Source: Vibrio neptunius (GTDB lineage: Bacteria > Pseudomonadota > Gammaproteobacteria > Enterobacterales > Vibrionaceae). From it: 51,856 nt of DNA. The stretch lies in the NCBI RefSeq assembly GCF_000967495.1, contig NZ_JXXU01000075.1:1-51856 (forward strand), read 5' to 3'. The notes beneath the pieces were generated by a model. That model was not told the origin of the DNA, made no database searches, and worked only from the letters and a program-made list of their open reading frames with translations. Below are positions 44,863 to 51,856 of this stretch, piece by piece. Each line of letters opens with the position of its first letter. The first letter of the stretch is position 1. The translations under genes and the position numbers were made by a program.

Positions 44863-45348
44863 ATGGAGTTAAGCGCGCAGTTGGGAGCTTTGTTGCAATC
44901 TCAACAATACATTCTGACCACCGCAGAATCTTGCACTGGTGGTGGCGTTTCAGCCGCGATTACGGATATTGCAGGTAGCTCTGCTTGGTTTGATCGAGCA
45001 TTCATTACCTACAGCAATGAAGCAAAAATGGAAATGCTGGATGTTGAAGCATCGACCTTGAACTCTCATGGTGCCGTTAGTGAAGAAACGGTTACTGAAA
45101 TGGTGTTGGGGGCAATTAAACACTCAAATGCCAATATTGGTGTATCTGTCAGCGGTATCGCAGGGCCAGATGGCGGAAGCGAAGATAAGCCAGTAGGGAC
45201 CGTATGCTTTGCGTGGGCTGATGACAGTGGATGGAGTAAAGCAGCAACGTATTGCTTTGATGGCGACCGTCATGAAGTTCGTAGACAAGCTGTCGAAGTG
45301 GCGCAAAAGGTCCTGTATGAGGAATTAAGTCAGCGAGTGCAGTCGTAG
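44863..45348 (+). CDS. pncC: Nicotinamide-nucleotide amidase PncC (CinA C-terminal type)
   Basis: The 161-residue enzyme deamidates NMN to nicotinate mononucleotide for NAD recycling, which matters when DNA ligase releases NMN. The motif TAESCTGGGVSAAITDIAGSS and the later SVSGIAGPDGGSEDKPVGTV are diagnostic. The start at 44863 follows AACAGGAAACTAGAT; the frame extends six codons upstream from a TTG without a better site. It lies directly before recA, as in E. coli (ygaD/pncC-recA). Confidence 0.95.
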   Translation: MELSAQLGALLQSQQYILTTAESCTGGGVSAAITDIAGSSAWFDRAFITYSNEAKMEMLDVEASTLNSHGAVSEETVTEMVLGAIKHSNANIGVSVSGIAGPDGGSEDKPVGTVCFAWADDSGWSKAATYCFDGDRHEVRRQAVEVAQKVLYEELSQRVQS

Positions 45349-45417
45349 GTTTTAAAAATTAAAGTATTTAAAAATTAGATAGATATAACGAAAGTCTAAA
45401 AAAAGTTCACACAGCTA

Positions 45418-45445
45418 TAGACACTGTATGAATCAACAGTATAAT
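45418..45445 (+). promoter_or_regulatory. recA promoter with internal LexA (SOS) box
   Basis: TAGACA (45418-45423) and TATAAT (45440-45445) form a -35/-10 pair with a 16-base spacer. The spacer is filled by CTGTATGAATCAACAG (45424-45439), a full CTGT-N8-ACAG LexA site. LexA would therefore block the polymerase directly. The recA ATG lies 90 bases downstream of the -10. Confidence 0.9.
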
Positions 45446-45534
45446 GATTTTCATTGATTGCCTCAGTGGACTCTGAGGAAAAAGAAAAGAATTCAAAGAT
45501 CATCAATGCGTTGATGAAAAAATCGGAGAAAGTG

Positions 45535-46581
45535 ATGGACGATAACAAACAGAAAGCGCTTGCCGCTGCGCTCGGTCAGATTGAAAAGCAATTCGGTAAA
45601 GGCTCTATTATGCGTCTTGGTGATAACCGTGCTATGGATGTTGAAACCATCTCGACAGGTTCACTTTCTCTTGATATCGCATTGGGTGCTGGTGGTCTGC
45701 CAATGGGCCGTATCGTTGAAGTTTATGGCCCAGAGTCATCAGGTAAGACGACGCTAACTCTTGAGCTGATTGCTGCTGCACAACGTGAAGGTAAAACATG
45801 TGCCTTTATTGATGCCGAACACGCTCTTGATCCTGTCTACGCTAAGAAGCTAGGCGTAGATATTGATGCACTATTGGTTTCTCAGCCAGACACGGGTGAA
45901 CAAGCATTAGAAATTTGTGATGCTCTGGCGCGCTCAGGTGCGATTGACGTTATGGTTGTCGACTCTGTGGCTGCATTGACACCGAAAGCGGAAATCGAAG
46001 GCGAGATGGGCGATAGCCATATGGGTCTTCAGGCGCGTATGCTTTCTCAAGCAATGCGTAAGCTGACGGGTAACCTGAAGCAGTCAAACTGTATGTGTAT
46101 CTTCATCAACCAGATCCGTATGAAGATCGGTGTCATGTTTGGTAACCCTGAAACGACTACAGGTGGTAATGCACTAAAATTCTACGCTTCTGTTCGTCTT
46201 GATATCCGCCGCACAGGTTCTATCAAGGAAGGTGACGAAGTGGTGGGTAATGAAACTCGCATTAAAGTGGTTAAGAACAAGATCGCGGCACCGTTTAAAC
46301 AAGCAGAAACGCAAATCATGTACGGCGCTGGCTTTAACCGTGAAGGTGAGTTGATTGACCTAGGCGTGAAGAATAAGCTGGTCGAAAAAGCAGGTGCTTG
46401 GTATAGCTACAATGGTGATAAGATTGGCCAGGGTAAAGCAAATGCGTGTAAGTACCTGCGTGAAAATCCAGCAGCGGCTCAGCAAATCGACACTAAACTG
46501 CGTGAGTTGTTGCTTACACCGGCAGAAATACAGCCAGATGAAGCTGAGCTAGGTGAAATGCCAGAGCAAGAAGAGCTATAA
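45535..46581 (+). CDS. recA: Recombinase RecA
   Basis: The 348-residue recombinase catalyses strand exchange and triggers LexA self-cleavage. Walker A is GPESSGKTT, and the segments FIDAEHALDPVYAKKLGVD and NQIRMKIGVMFGNPETTTGGN (loop L2) are standard. The C-terminus is acidic (PEQEEL). The ATG at 45535 follows GGAGAAAGTG and gives the canonical start MDDNKQKALAAALGQIEKQF; the open frame extends 27 codons upstream and is not used. A partial terminator separates it from recX. Confidence 0.99.
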   Translation: MDDNKQKALAAALGQIEKQFGKGSIMRLGDNRAMDVETISTGSLSLDIALGAGGLPMGRIVEVYGPESSGKTTLTLELIAAAQREGKTCAFIDAEHALDPVYAKKLGVDIDALLVSQPDTGEQALEICDALARSGAIDVMVVDSVAALTPKAEIEGEMGDSHMGLQARMLSQAMRKLTGNLKQSNCMCIFINQIRMKIGVMFGNPETTTGGNALKFYASVRLDIRRTGSIKEGDEVVGNETRIKVVKNKIAAPFKQAETQIMYGAGFNREGELIDLGVKNKLVEKAGAWYSYNGDKIGQGKANACKYLRENPAAAQQIDTKLRELLLTPAEIQPDEAELGEMPEQEEL

Positions 46582-46603
46582 GTACTCATAGCTCAGAGTT
46601 TTG

Positions 46604-46630
46604 AAGCCCTGCAATTTGCGGGGCTTTGTT
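46604..46630 (+). terminator. recA-recX intercistronic terminator
   Basis: AAGCCCTGC pairs with GCGGGGCTT (one U-G pair) and is followed by a short T-rich tract. The tract is interrupted, so some read-through into recX is expected, as described for recA-recX in other bacteria. Confidence 0.7.
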
Positions 46631-46663
46631 GTATTTAGCGTAACCGAATAATGTTGAGTGCTT

Positions 46664-47128
46664 ATGTTTCAACGCAAACCTCCCACTTTATCCAGTAAAG
46701 AATCAGCCATTCAACTGCTTAGTCGGCGTGACCATGGTGAGTATGAGCTTTATCAGAAGCTTGCAATGAAAGGCTATGAAGAAGAGGCAATTCAAGAAGC
46801 GGTTAAGTTCTGCCTTGATCACAACTACTTAGACGACCTTCGTTACGCCAAAAGCCAGATCCGACAGCATGTATACAAAGGACATGGTGAACGACGTATT
46901 CGTCAGGAACTTAATCAGAGACGTGTCAGTGAATCCACCATCGAAAAGGCATTTGAAGAAGAGCCACAAGACTGGTTTGAGTTGGCGAAACAGGCTGCCG
47001 AAAAAAAGTTCAAAGGCCTTAAAGCGAAAGATCAGAAAGAGTATGCAAAACAGGTTCGATTTCTTCAATATCGAGGCTACAACTTTGAACAGATAAACTA
47101 TGCCCTGAGTACTGAAGACAGATCATAA
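46664..47128 (+). CDS. recX: RecA regulator RecX
   Basis: The 154-residue all-helical protein inhibits RecA filament extension. The repeated three-helix units are visible: ESAIQLLSRRDHGEYELYQKL, then CLDHNYLDDLRYAKSQIRQH and GERRIRQELNQRRV. The ATG at 46664 has a weak ribosome site, so an upstream GTG at 46658 is possible. It lies about 80 bases downstream of recA and is probably expressed by read-through. Confidence 0.95.
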   Translation: MFQRKPPTLSSKESAIQLLSRRDHGEYELYQKLAMKGYEEEAIQEAVKFCLDHNYLDDLRYAKSQIRQHVYKGHGERRIRQELNQRRVSESTIEKAFEEEPQDWFELAKQAAEKKFKGLKAKDQKEYAKQVRFLQYRGYNFEQINYALSTEDRS

Positions 47129-47269
47129 ATAGTGGTTATGCGCGCATTTTTCGATTTATTGTGAAAATCGCGTAGAAAAGGCTCTTTTCTACAAGAAAGC
47201 TAGTCGTGGCTGATTGCTTGATCTACAATACGGCAAAATTCTAACTCGACTATTTTCAGGAAGAGCTGC

Positions 47270-49852
47270 ATGTACATGAGCACTGATGAGGTTCGCAATT
47301 CGTTCCTCAAGTTCTTTGAAAGCAAAGGACACCAAATCGTAGACAGTTCATCGTTGGTTCCACATAACGATCCAACCCTGCTATTTACTAACGCAGGTAT
47401 GAACCAATTCAAAGATTGCTTCTTAGGCGCTGAAAAGCGAGCCTACACGCGAGCAACTACGGCTCAGCGTTGTGTACGTGCAGGTGGTAAACATAATGAC
47501 CTTGAAAATGTTGGCTTCACCGCTCGTCACCATACATTCTTCGAAATGTTGGGTAACTTCAGTTTTGGAGATTACTTCAAGGAAGACGCGATTGCGTTTG
47601 CTTGGGAGTTCCTGACTAAAACTCTTGGCCTACCAGAAGAGAAGCTGCTGGTTACGGTATACGAAACAGATGACGAAGCATTCGAGATCTGGAACAAGAA
47701 AGTCGGAGTACCTGCTGATAAGATTGTTCGCATTGGCGACAAAGAAGGTGGTAAGAAGTTCGAATCTGACAACTTCTGGACGATGGGGGATACAGGTCCT
47801 TGTGGTCCATGTACTGAAATCTTTTATGATCACGGTGAGCACATCTGGGGCGGTCGCCCTGGCACTCCAGAAGAAGATGGTGACCGTTTCATCGAGATCT
47901 GGAACAACGTTTTCATGCAGTTTAACCGTCATGCAGATGGCACGATGGAGCCACTACCTAAGCCTGCTGTTGATACAGGCATGGGTATCGAGCGTATCTC
48001 TGCAATCATGCAAGGCGTTCACTCAAACTACGAAATCGATGTATTCCAAAAGCTTATTAAAGCGACGGCTGAGGTTGTCGGTCACGACGATCTATCAAAC
48101 CAGTCGCTACGCGTTATTGCTGACCACATCCGCTCTTGTTCATTCCTAATCGCTGATGGCGTTATGCCTTCAAACGAAGGTCGTGGTTACGTCCTACGCC
48201 GTATTATTCGTCGTGCTGTTCGTCACGGTAACAAGTTGGGTGCGCAAGGTGTATTCTTCCACAAACTTGTTGGTGTACTTGCTGAAGTGATGGGCAGCGC
48301 TGCAGAAGAACTTAAGAAACAGCAAGAGCTTGTTGAGAAAGTACTTCGCATCGAAGAAGAGAACTTTGGTCGCACACTAGAGCGCGGCATGGTGATTCTT
48401 AATGAAGCACTAGACGCACTTGAAGGCAATGAGCTAGACGGTGAAACCGTCTTCAAGCTTTACGATACTTACGGTTTCCCTGCTGATTTAACTAACGATG
48501 TAGCTCGCGAACGTGACTTTACCATCGACGAAGCGGGTTTTGAGAAAGCGATGGAAGAGCAGCGTCAACGTGCTCGCGAAGCAGGCCAGTTTGGTACTGA
48601 CTACAACGCAACGATCAAAACGGAAGCTGAGTCTGAGTTCTGTGGCTACACAGGTACCGAAGGTAAGAGTAATGTTGCTGAAATCTTCGTTGAAGGTGAG
48701 GTAGTAGAGGCTCTATCGGCAGGCGACAAAGCGATCATCATCCTTGGTGAAACGCCATTCTACGCTGAGTCTGGCGGTCAGTGTGGTGACGCGGGTGTGC
48801 TAAAAACCGAATCTGGTCTGTTTAAAGTCGAAGATACTCAGAAATTAGGTAACGCAATTGCGCACCATGGTGTTCTTGCAGAAGGCGTTCTAGCGAAGGG
48901 TGATGAAGTAGAAGCGACGGTTGATGCTGAGCGTCGTGCATCGATTTCTCTTAACCACTCTGCGACTCACCTATTACACGCAGCGCTACGTTCAGTACTC
49001 GGTGAACACGTTACGCAGAAAGGCTCACTTGTTAAACCTGAAAACCTACGTTTTGACTTCTCACACCTAGAAGCGGTAACACCAGCAGAACTAAAAGAAG
49101 TTGAGCGCTTAGTGAATGCTCAAGTTCGTCGTAACCACGTTATTGAAACTAACGTAATGGACATCGAGTCAGCGAAGCAGAAAGGTGCAATGGCACTATT
49201 CGGCGAAAAGTATGATGATGAGGTTCGCGTTCTCTCAATGGGTGAGTTCTCGACCGAGCTTTGTGGTGGTATCCACGCATCAAATACAGGTGATATTGGC
49301 CTATTTAAGATCACTTCTGAAGGTGGTATCGCAGCAGGCATTCGCCGTATTGAAGCGGTAACAGGTGAAGCAGCACTAGACGCAATCGAAGCTCAACAAG
49401 CGAAGTTCGAAGAGAAGCTTGCAGAATCTGCGTCGAAAGCAAAATCTCTAGAGAAAGAGATTCAGAAGCTAAAAGACAAGATGGCAGCAGCTGAAAGTGC
49501 AAACATCATGGGTAAAGCTCAAGAGATCAATGGCGTTAAAGTCCTTATCGCTGCGATGCAAGATGCCGATCCTAAGAACCTTCGTACTATGGTTGATGAC
49601 ATCAAGAACCAGATGGGCAGTGGTGTCGTAATGCTGGCGAACGTTAATGGTGAGAAGATTGGTTTGATTGCGGGGGTCACAAAAGATCTTATCGGCAAAG
49701 TTAAAGCGGGCGACTTAGTGAAAATGGTTGCTGAGCAAGTCGGCGGTAAAGGTGGTGGTCGACCTGACATGGCTCAGGCTGGTGGCACAGACGTAGAAGC
49801 GCTTCCTGAAGCAATCAAGTCTGTTCAACCATGGCTTGAAGAGCGCCTGTAA
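47270..49852 (+). CDS. alaS: Alanyl-tRNA synthetase
   Basis: The 860-residue class II synthetase charges tRNA-Ala. The aminoacylation core starts MYMSTDEVRNSFLKFFESKGH and carries FTNAGMNQFKDCFLG and the motif-2 RTYTRAT-type loop (KRAYTRATTAQRCVR). The editing domain has HSATHLLHAALR and CGGIHASNTGDIG (zinc ligands), and the C-terminal oligomerisation domain ends PWLEERL. Length is near E. coli (876). recA-recX-alaS order is conserved. An alternative-frame 174-codon open frame inside it is a shadow. Confidence 0.98.
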   Translation: MYMSTDEVRNSFLKFFESKGHQIVDSSSLVPHNDPTLLFTNAGMNQFKDCFLGAEKRAYTRATTAQRCVRAGGKHNDLENVGFTARHHTFFEMLGNFSFGDYFKEDAIAFAWEFLTKTLGLPEEKLLVTVYETDDEAFEIWNKKVGVPADKIVRIGDKEGGKKFESDNFWTMGDTGPCGPCTEIFYDHGEHIWGGRPGTPEEDGDRFIEIWNNVFMQFNRHADGTMEPLPKPAVDTGMGIERISAIMQGVHSNYEIDVFQKLIKATAEVVGHDDLSNQSLRVIADHIRSCSFLIADGVMPSNEGRGYVLRRIIRRAVRHGNKLGAQGVFFHKLVGVLAEVMGSAAEELKKQQELVEKVLRIEEENFGRTLERGMVILNEALDALEGNELDGETVFKLYDTYGFPADLTNDVARERDFTIDEAGFEKAMEEQRQRAREAGQFGTDYNATIKTEAESEFCGYTGTEGKSNVAEIFVEGEVVEALSAGDKAIIILGETPFYAESGGQCGDAGVLKTESGLFKVEDTQKLGNAIAHHGVLAEGVLAKGDEVEATVDAERRASISLNHSATHLLHAALRSVLGEHVTQKGSLVKPENLRFDFSHLEAVTPAELKEVERLVNAQVRRNHVIETNVMDIESAKQKGAMALFGEKYDDEVRVLSMGEFSTELCGGIHASNTGDIGLFKITSEGGIAAGIRRIEAVTGEAALDAIEAQQAKFEEKLAESASKAKSLEKEIQKLKDKMAAAESANIMGKAQEINGVKVLIAAMQDADPKNLRTMVDDIKNQMGSGVVMLANVNGEKIGLIAGVTKDLIGKVKAGDLVKMVAEQVGGKGGGRPDMAQAGGTDVEALPEAIKSVQPWLEERL

Positions 49853-49872
49853 AATCTGATTTGTATATAAAT

Positions 49873-49909
49873 ACGCTCAATCAATTGTTTGATTGGGCGT
49901 AATTTTTTT
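49873..49909 (+). terminator. alaS terminator
   Basis: ACGCTCAATCAA pairs with TTGATTGGGCGT (49873-49884 with 49889-49900) with U-G pairs, and is followed by AA then seven T. It lies 20 bases past the alaS stop. Confidence 0.9.
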
Positions 49910-49914
49910 CTACT

Positions 49915-49970
49915 AACCAAGTGGTTTAATAGCTCAGTTACTCTGTGCTGATTAAGCAGCTTGGTTTTTG
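49915..49970 (+). other. Possible structured leader or second terminator before lysC
   Basis: AACCAAG (49915-49921) can pair with CTTGGTT (49960-49966), which is followed by TTTG. The enclosed 38 bases contain further small complementary blocks. It could be a second terminator or an attenuator for lysC. I see no match to the lysine riboswitch core, so no ligand is suggested. Confidence 0.35.
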
Positions 49971-50046
49971 TTATTAATGCTGCAAACAATATTCAATTGA
50001 TTGAATGCGGCCTAATGAGACTTTGGTCTTGGGAAGGTGAAGACTG

Positions 50047-51234
50047 GTGAAAAAGCCCCTTATCGTGCAAAAGTTTGGCGGAACCTCTGTGGGTTCAATT
50101 GAAAGGATCCACAAAGTCGCTGAGCACATCATTAAGGCGAAGAATGATGGTAATCAAGTTGTAGTCGTTGTGTCTGCTATGTCTGGAGAGACAAACCGAC
50201 TATTGGATTTGGCAAAGCAGGTAGACAGCGTGCCAACTGCCCGAGAACTTGATGTTTTGCTCTCTGCTGGTGAGCAGGTGTCGATGGCACTGCTGGCAAT
50301 GACTCTGAATAAACTGGGTTATGCCGCACGCTCACTTACCGGAGCACAAGCGAACATTGTGACGGACAATCAACACAATGACGCGACGATTAAGCACATT
50401 GATACCTCAACAATTGAATCATGGCTGGCACAAGACAATATTGTCATTGTCGCGGGCTTCCAGGGTATAAATGAGAATGGGGACATCACCACGTTAGGTC
50501 GAGGGGGATCTGATACCAGTGCCGTTACTTTAGCTGGCTTTCTACAAGCTGAAGAGTGCCAGATTTTTACTGATGTCGACGGCATCTATACTTGCGATCC
50601 TCGCACGGTTCCTAGTGCCAAGAAGCTGGATGTGATTGATTTTCCCTCTATGGAAGAAATGGCACGTAAAGGAGCGAAAGTGCTCCACCTTCCTTCGGTT
50701 CAGTACGCTTGGCGACATAATGTGCCACTTCGTGTTCTCTCCACGTTTGATAGCAATACAGGCAGTCTGGTCAAGGGCAGTGAATGCCAAAAGGCGATCT
50801 GTGGTGTCGCAATCCAGCGTGAACTGACAATGCTTAAGGTTGACCGTGATGCATTCTGTGGCCTAGAGAAACAGTGTCAGATGCTGGGTGTCACGATTTG
50901 GAATGTGATCGACCATGCAGAATGGGTAGGTGCGGTGATAAAACACGATGCTTATGCCAAGCTGGAACTGGTGTTCGGTGACAAAATCCGTAATAGTGAA
51001 GAGGTTAGCTTGCTTACAGCAGTAGGTCTTCAGGTCGAAGGATTGGTTGAACAGTCTTATGCCTTGTTGTCTGAACAGGGGATAGATGTGTTGCATTATG
51101 CAGTAAATTCACAGTCGTTGATGTTGGTGTTGTCACCAGAATACATCGACAAAGCGGCAAACATACTGCATGATGCTTACATTACTTCTGCAGAGGCGCT
51201 CGACTGCCAGCAAAAACATGCCTTTTTAGGTTAG
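50047..51234 (+). CDS. lysC: Aspartate kinase (monofunctional, ACT-domain type)
   Basis: The 395-residue enzyme phosphorylates aspartate, the entry to lysine, methionine, threonine and diaminopimelate synthesis. The kinase domain has VQKFGGTSVGSIERI, VVVVVSAMSGETNRLL and the aspartate/ATP segments LGRGGSDTSAVTLAGFL and DVDGIYTCDPRTVP. Two C-terminal ACT domains (about 260-395) carry feedback control. Start is GTG. It is shorter than E. coli LysC (449). Its location between alaS and csrA differs from E. coli, where the two are adjacent. Which amino acid inhibits it cannot be told from sequence. Confidence 0.92.
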   Translation: MKKPLIVQKFGGTSVGSIERIHKVAEHIIKAKNDGNQVVVVVSAMSGETNRLLDLAKQVDSVPTARELDVLLSAGEQVSMALLAMTLNKLGYAARSLTGAQANIVTDNQHNDATIKHIDTSTIESWLAQDNIVIVAGFQGINENGDITTLGRGGSDTSAVTLAGFLQAEECQIFTDVDGIYTCDPRTVPSAKKLDVIDFPSMEEMARKGAKVLHLPSVQYAWRHNVPLRVLSTFDSNTGSLVKGSECQKAICGVAIQRELTMLKVDRDAFCGLEKQCQMLGVTIWNVIDHAEWVGAVIKHDAYAKLELVFGDKIRNSEEVSLLTAVGLQVEGLVEQSYALLSEQGIDVLHYAVNSQSLMLVLSPEYIDKAANILHDAYITSAEALDCQQKHAFLG

Positions 51235-51326
51235 TTAGGCTCGAGAATAGAGTTTACGAAAATATAACTTTTGTTGGATAATAGCCTCGTAGCAAGAAAA
51301 ATCAGAGATTACTCAAGGAGCAAAGA

Positions 51327-51524
51327 ATGCTAATTTTAACTCGCCGCGTTGGCGAAACTCTAATGATCGGTGATGAAGTCACAGTCACAGTACTGGGCGT
51401 GAAAGGCAACCAAGTACGTATCGGTGTTAATGCGCCGAAAGAAGTGTCTGTTCACCGTGAAGAAATCTACATGCGCATTCAGGCAGAAAAAGGTAATGGT
51501 AACACTGCATCAGGCAACTACTAA
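51327..51524 (+). CDS. csrA: Carbon storage regulator CsrA
   Basis: The 65-residue dimeric RNA-binding protein controls translation of GGA-containing mRNAs in carbon storage, motility and virulence. The family residues L4 (MLILTRR) and R44 (SVHREEIY) that contact RNA are present. Length is near E. coli CsrA (61) with a short Vibrio-type tail. The ATG follows AAGGAGCAAAG. alaS/lysC, csrA and tRNA-Ser(GCU) follow in the order known from enterics. A strong terminator follows. Confidence 0.98.
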   Translation: MLILTRRVGETLMIGDEVTVTVLGVKGNQVRIGVNAPKEVSVHREEIYMRIQAEKGNGNTASGNY

Positions 51525-51533
51525 TTACATGAG

Positions 51534-51560
51534 AAGGCTGACATTATGTCAGCCTTTTTT
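51534..51560 (+). terminator. csrA terminator
   Basis: AAGGCTGACA (51534-51543) pairs with TGTCAGCCTT (51547-51556) across loop TTA and ends in a T-run. It lies 10 bases past the csrA stop. Confidence 0.92.
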
Positions 51561-51707
51561 GTATTGTTGATGGATGTATTTATAGCAAAAAGAGCGAATT
51601 AGCACCGCTTTGATTAAATAGCCAACGGTTGGCTAACTTTTTGCTGATTTTACCAAGAAAATGTTTGACATATTTTGGGTAAATCGTAATATGTGCCTCC
51701 GCAAGAC

Positions 51708-51800
51708 GGTGAGGTGGCCGAGAGGCTGAAGGCGCTCCCCTGCTAAGGGAGTATGCGGTTTGTAGCCGCATCGAGGGTTCGAATCCCTCCCTCACCGCCA
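51708..51800 (+). tRNA. tRNA-Ser (anticodon GCU)
   Basis: The acceptor stem GGTGAGG/CCTCACC, discriminator G and encoded CCA are all present. The D-arm TGGCCGAGAGGC, anticodon loop CTGCTAA (anticodon GCU, for AGC/AGU codons), long variable arm (TATGCGGTTTGTAGCCGCATC) typical of serine tRNAs and T-arm GGTTCGAATCC are complete. It lies after csrA, as serV does in E. coli. Confidence 0.97.
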
Positions 51801-51842
51801 TTCTTGCATTGCTCTTCGGAGCTGCTTTAAAACAAGCATTGC

Positions 51843-51856
51843 GCGCTCGTAGCTCA
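51843..51856 (+). tRNA. Partial tRNA, probably tRNA-Arg (truncated by window edge)
   Basis: GCGCTCGTAGCTCA has a seven-base acceptor 5' strand, U8 and A14 in place, and reads like the start of tRNA-Arg(ACG), which follows serV in E. coli and vibrios. Identity cannot be confirmed because the anticodon lies beyond the end. Confidence 0.7.

Noticed and set aside
47625..48149. 174-codon open frame in another frame of alaS
   Set aside because: It lies wholly inside the well-matched alaS gene and its translation is serine/arginine-rich nonsense.
49910..50046. Lysine riboswitch before lysC
   Set aside because: The interval is too short and lacks the conserved core elements of the L-box.
1..51856. 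CRISPR array, insertion sequence, prophage or integron
   Set aside because: No spaced direct repeats, transposase, integrase or phage structural genes were seen in the window.

Overview
The window is core chromosome of a gamma-proteobacterium, almost certainly a Vibrio. Marker proteins (PyrB/PyrI, RecA, AlaS, RraB, ArgR, Mdh, LptF/G) are Vibrio-like from memory. The blocks arcA-rraB, TRAP/TAXI-argR-mdh, pyrBI-argF-phoH-rapA, valS-holC-pepA-lptFG and recA-recX-alaS-lysC-csrA-tRNA-Ser also fit that genus. I could not assign a species. I saw no insertion sequence, prophage, CRISPR array or rRNA. Coding density is high and no real gene looks broken.

Layout. 0-4.2 kb: arginine deiminase arcA, RNase E inhibitor rraB, a non-catalytic glycoside-hydrolase-2-like protein, a tandem DUF2061 membrane protein behind a strong Fur box, and a universal stress protein. 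4.3-8.1 kb: a fused TRAP permease and its TAXI-type binding protein, with a perfect CRP half-site pair upstream. 8.4-10.5 kb: argR and divergent mdh, then a small unknown protein. 10.5-13.7 kb: ridA, pyrBI with a leader peptide and attenuator, and argF. 13.8-22.5 kb: a PIN-PhoH ATPase, rapA, a divergent Nramp transporter, rluA, a 2-hydroxyacid dehydrogenase and a periplasmic binding protein. 22.8-25 kb: a DUF898 membrane protein overlapping an M48 peptidase. 25-35 kb: valS, holC, pepA, lptF-lptG and mutS. 35.3-44.8 kb: a five-gene operon, described below. 44.8-51.9 kb: pncC, recA, recX, alaS, lysC, csrA, tRNA-Ser(GCU) and the first bases of a tRNA-Arg.

The most interesting region is the operon at 35.35-44.79 kb. 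It encodes a small membrane protein with a soluble C-terminal beta domain (YqiJ-like), a flotillin (YqiK-like), a 1621-residue AAA+ ATPase, a single-HKD phospholipase-D-fold protein and a TelA-family protein. The last three genes are overlapping or nearly so, and a strong terminator closes the unit. It lies between mutS and pncC-recA. I know of no assigned function for the complete set. Its composition suggests a membrane-platform stress or defence machine built from scaffold, motor and nuclease or lipase, but that is inference.

Regulation visible in the sequence links several genes. ArgR-type operators lie before argR, argF and arcA, and a Fur box lies before the DUF2061 gene. CRP-type sites lie before the TRAP operon and the DUF898-M48 pair, an ArcA/FNR-type site before mdh, and a LexA box inside the recA promoter. 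The pyrBI leader carries both a translation-coupled attenuator and the AATTTG start-site sequence that gives UTP-sensitive reiterative transcription in E. coli.
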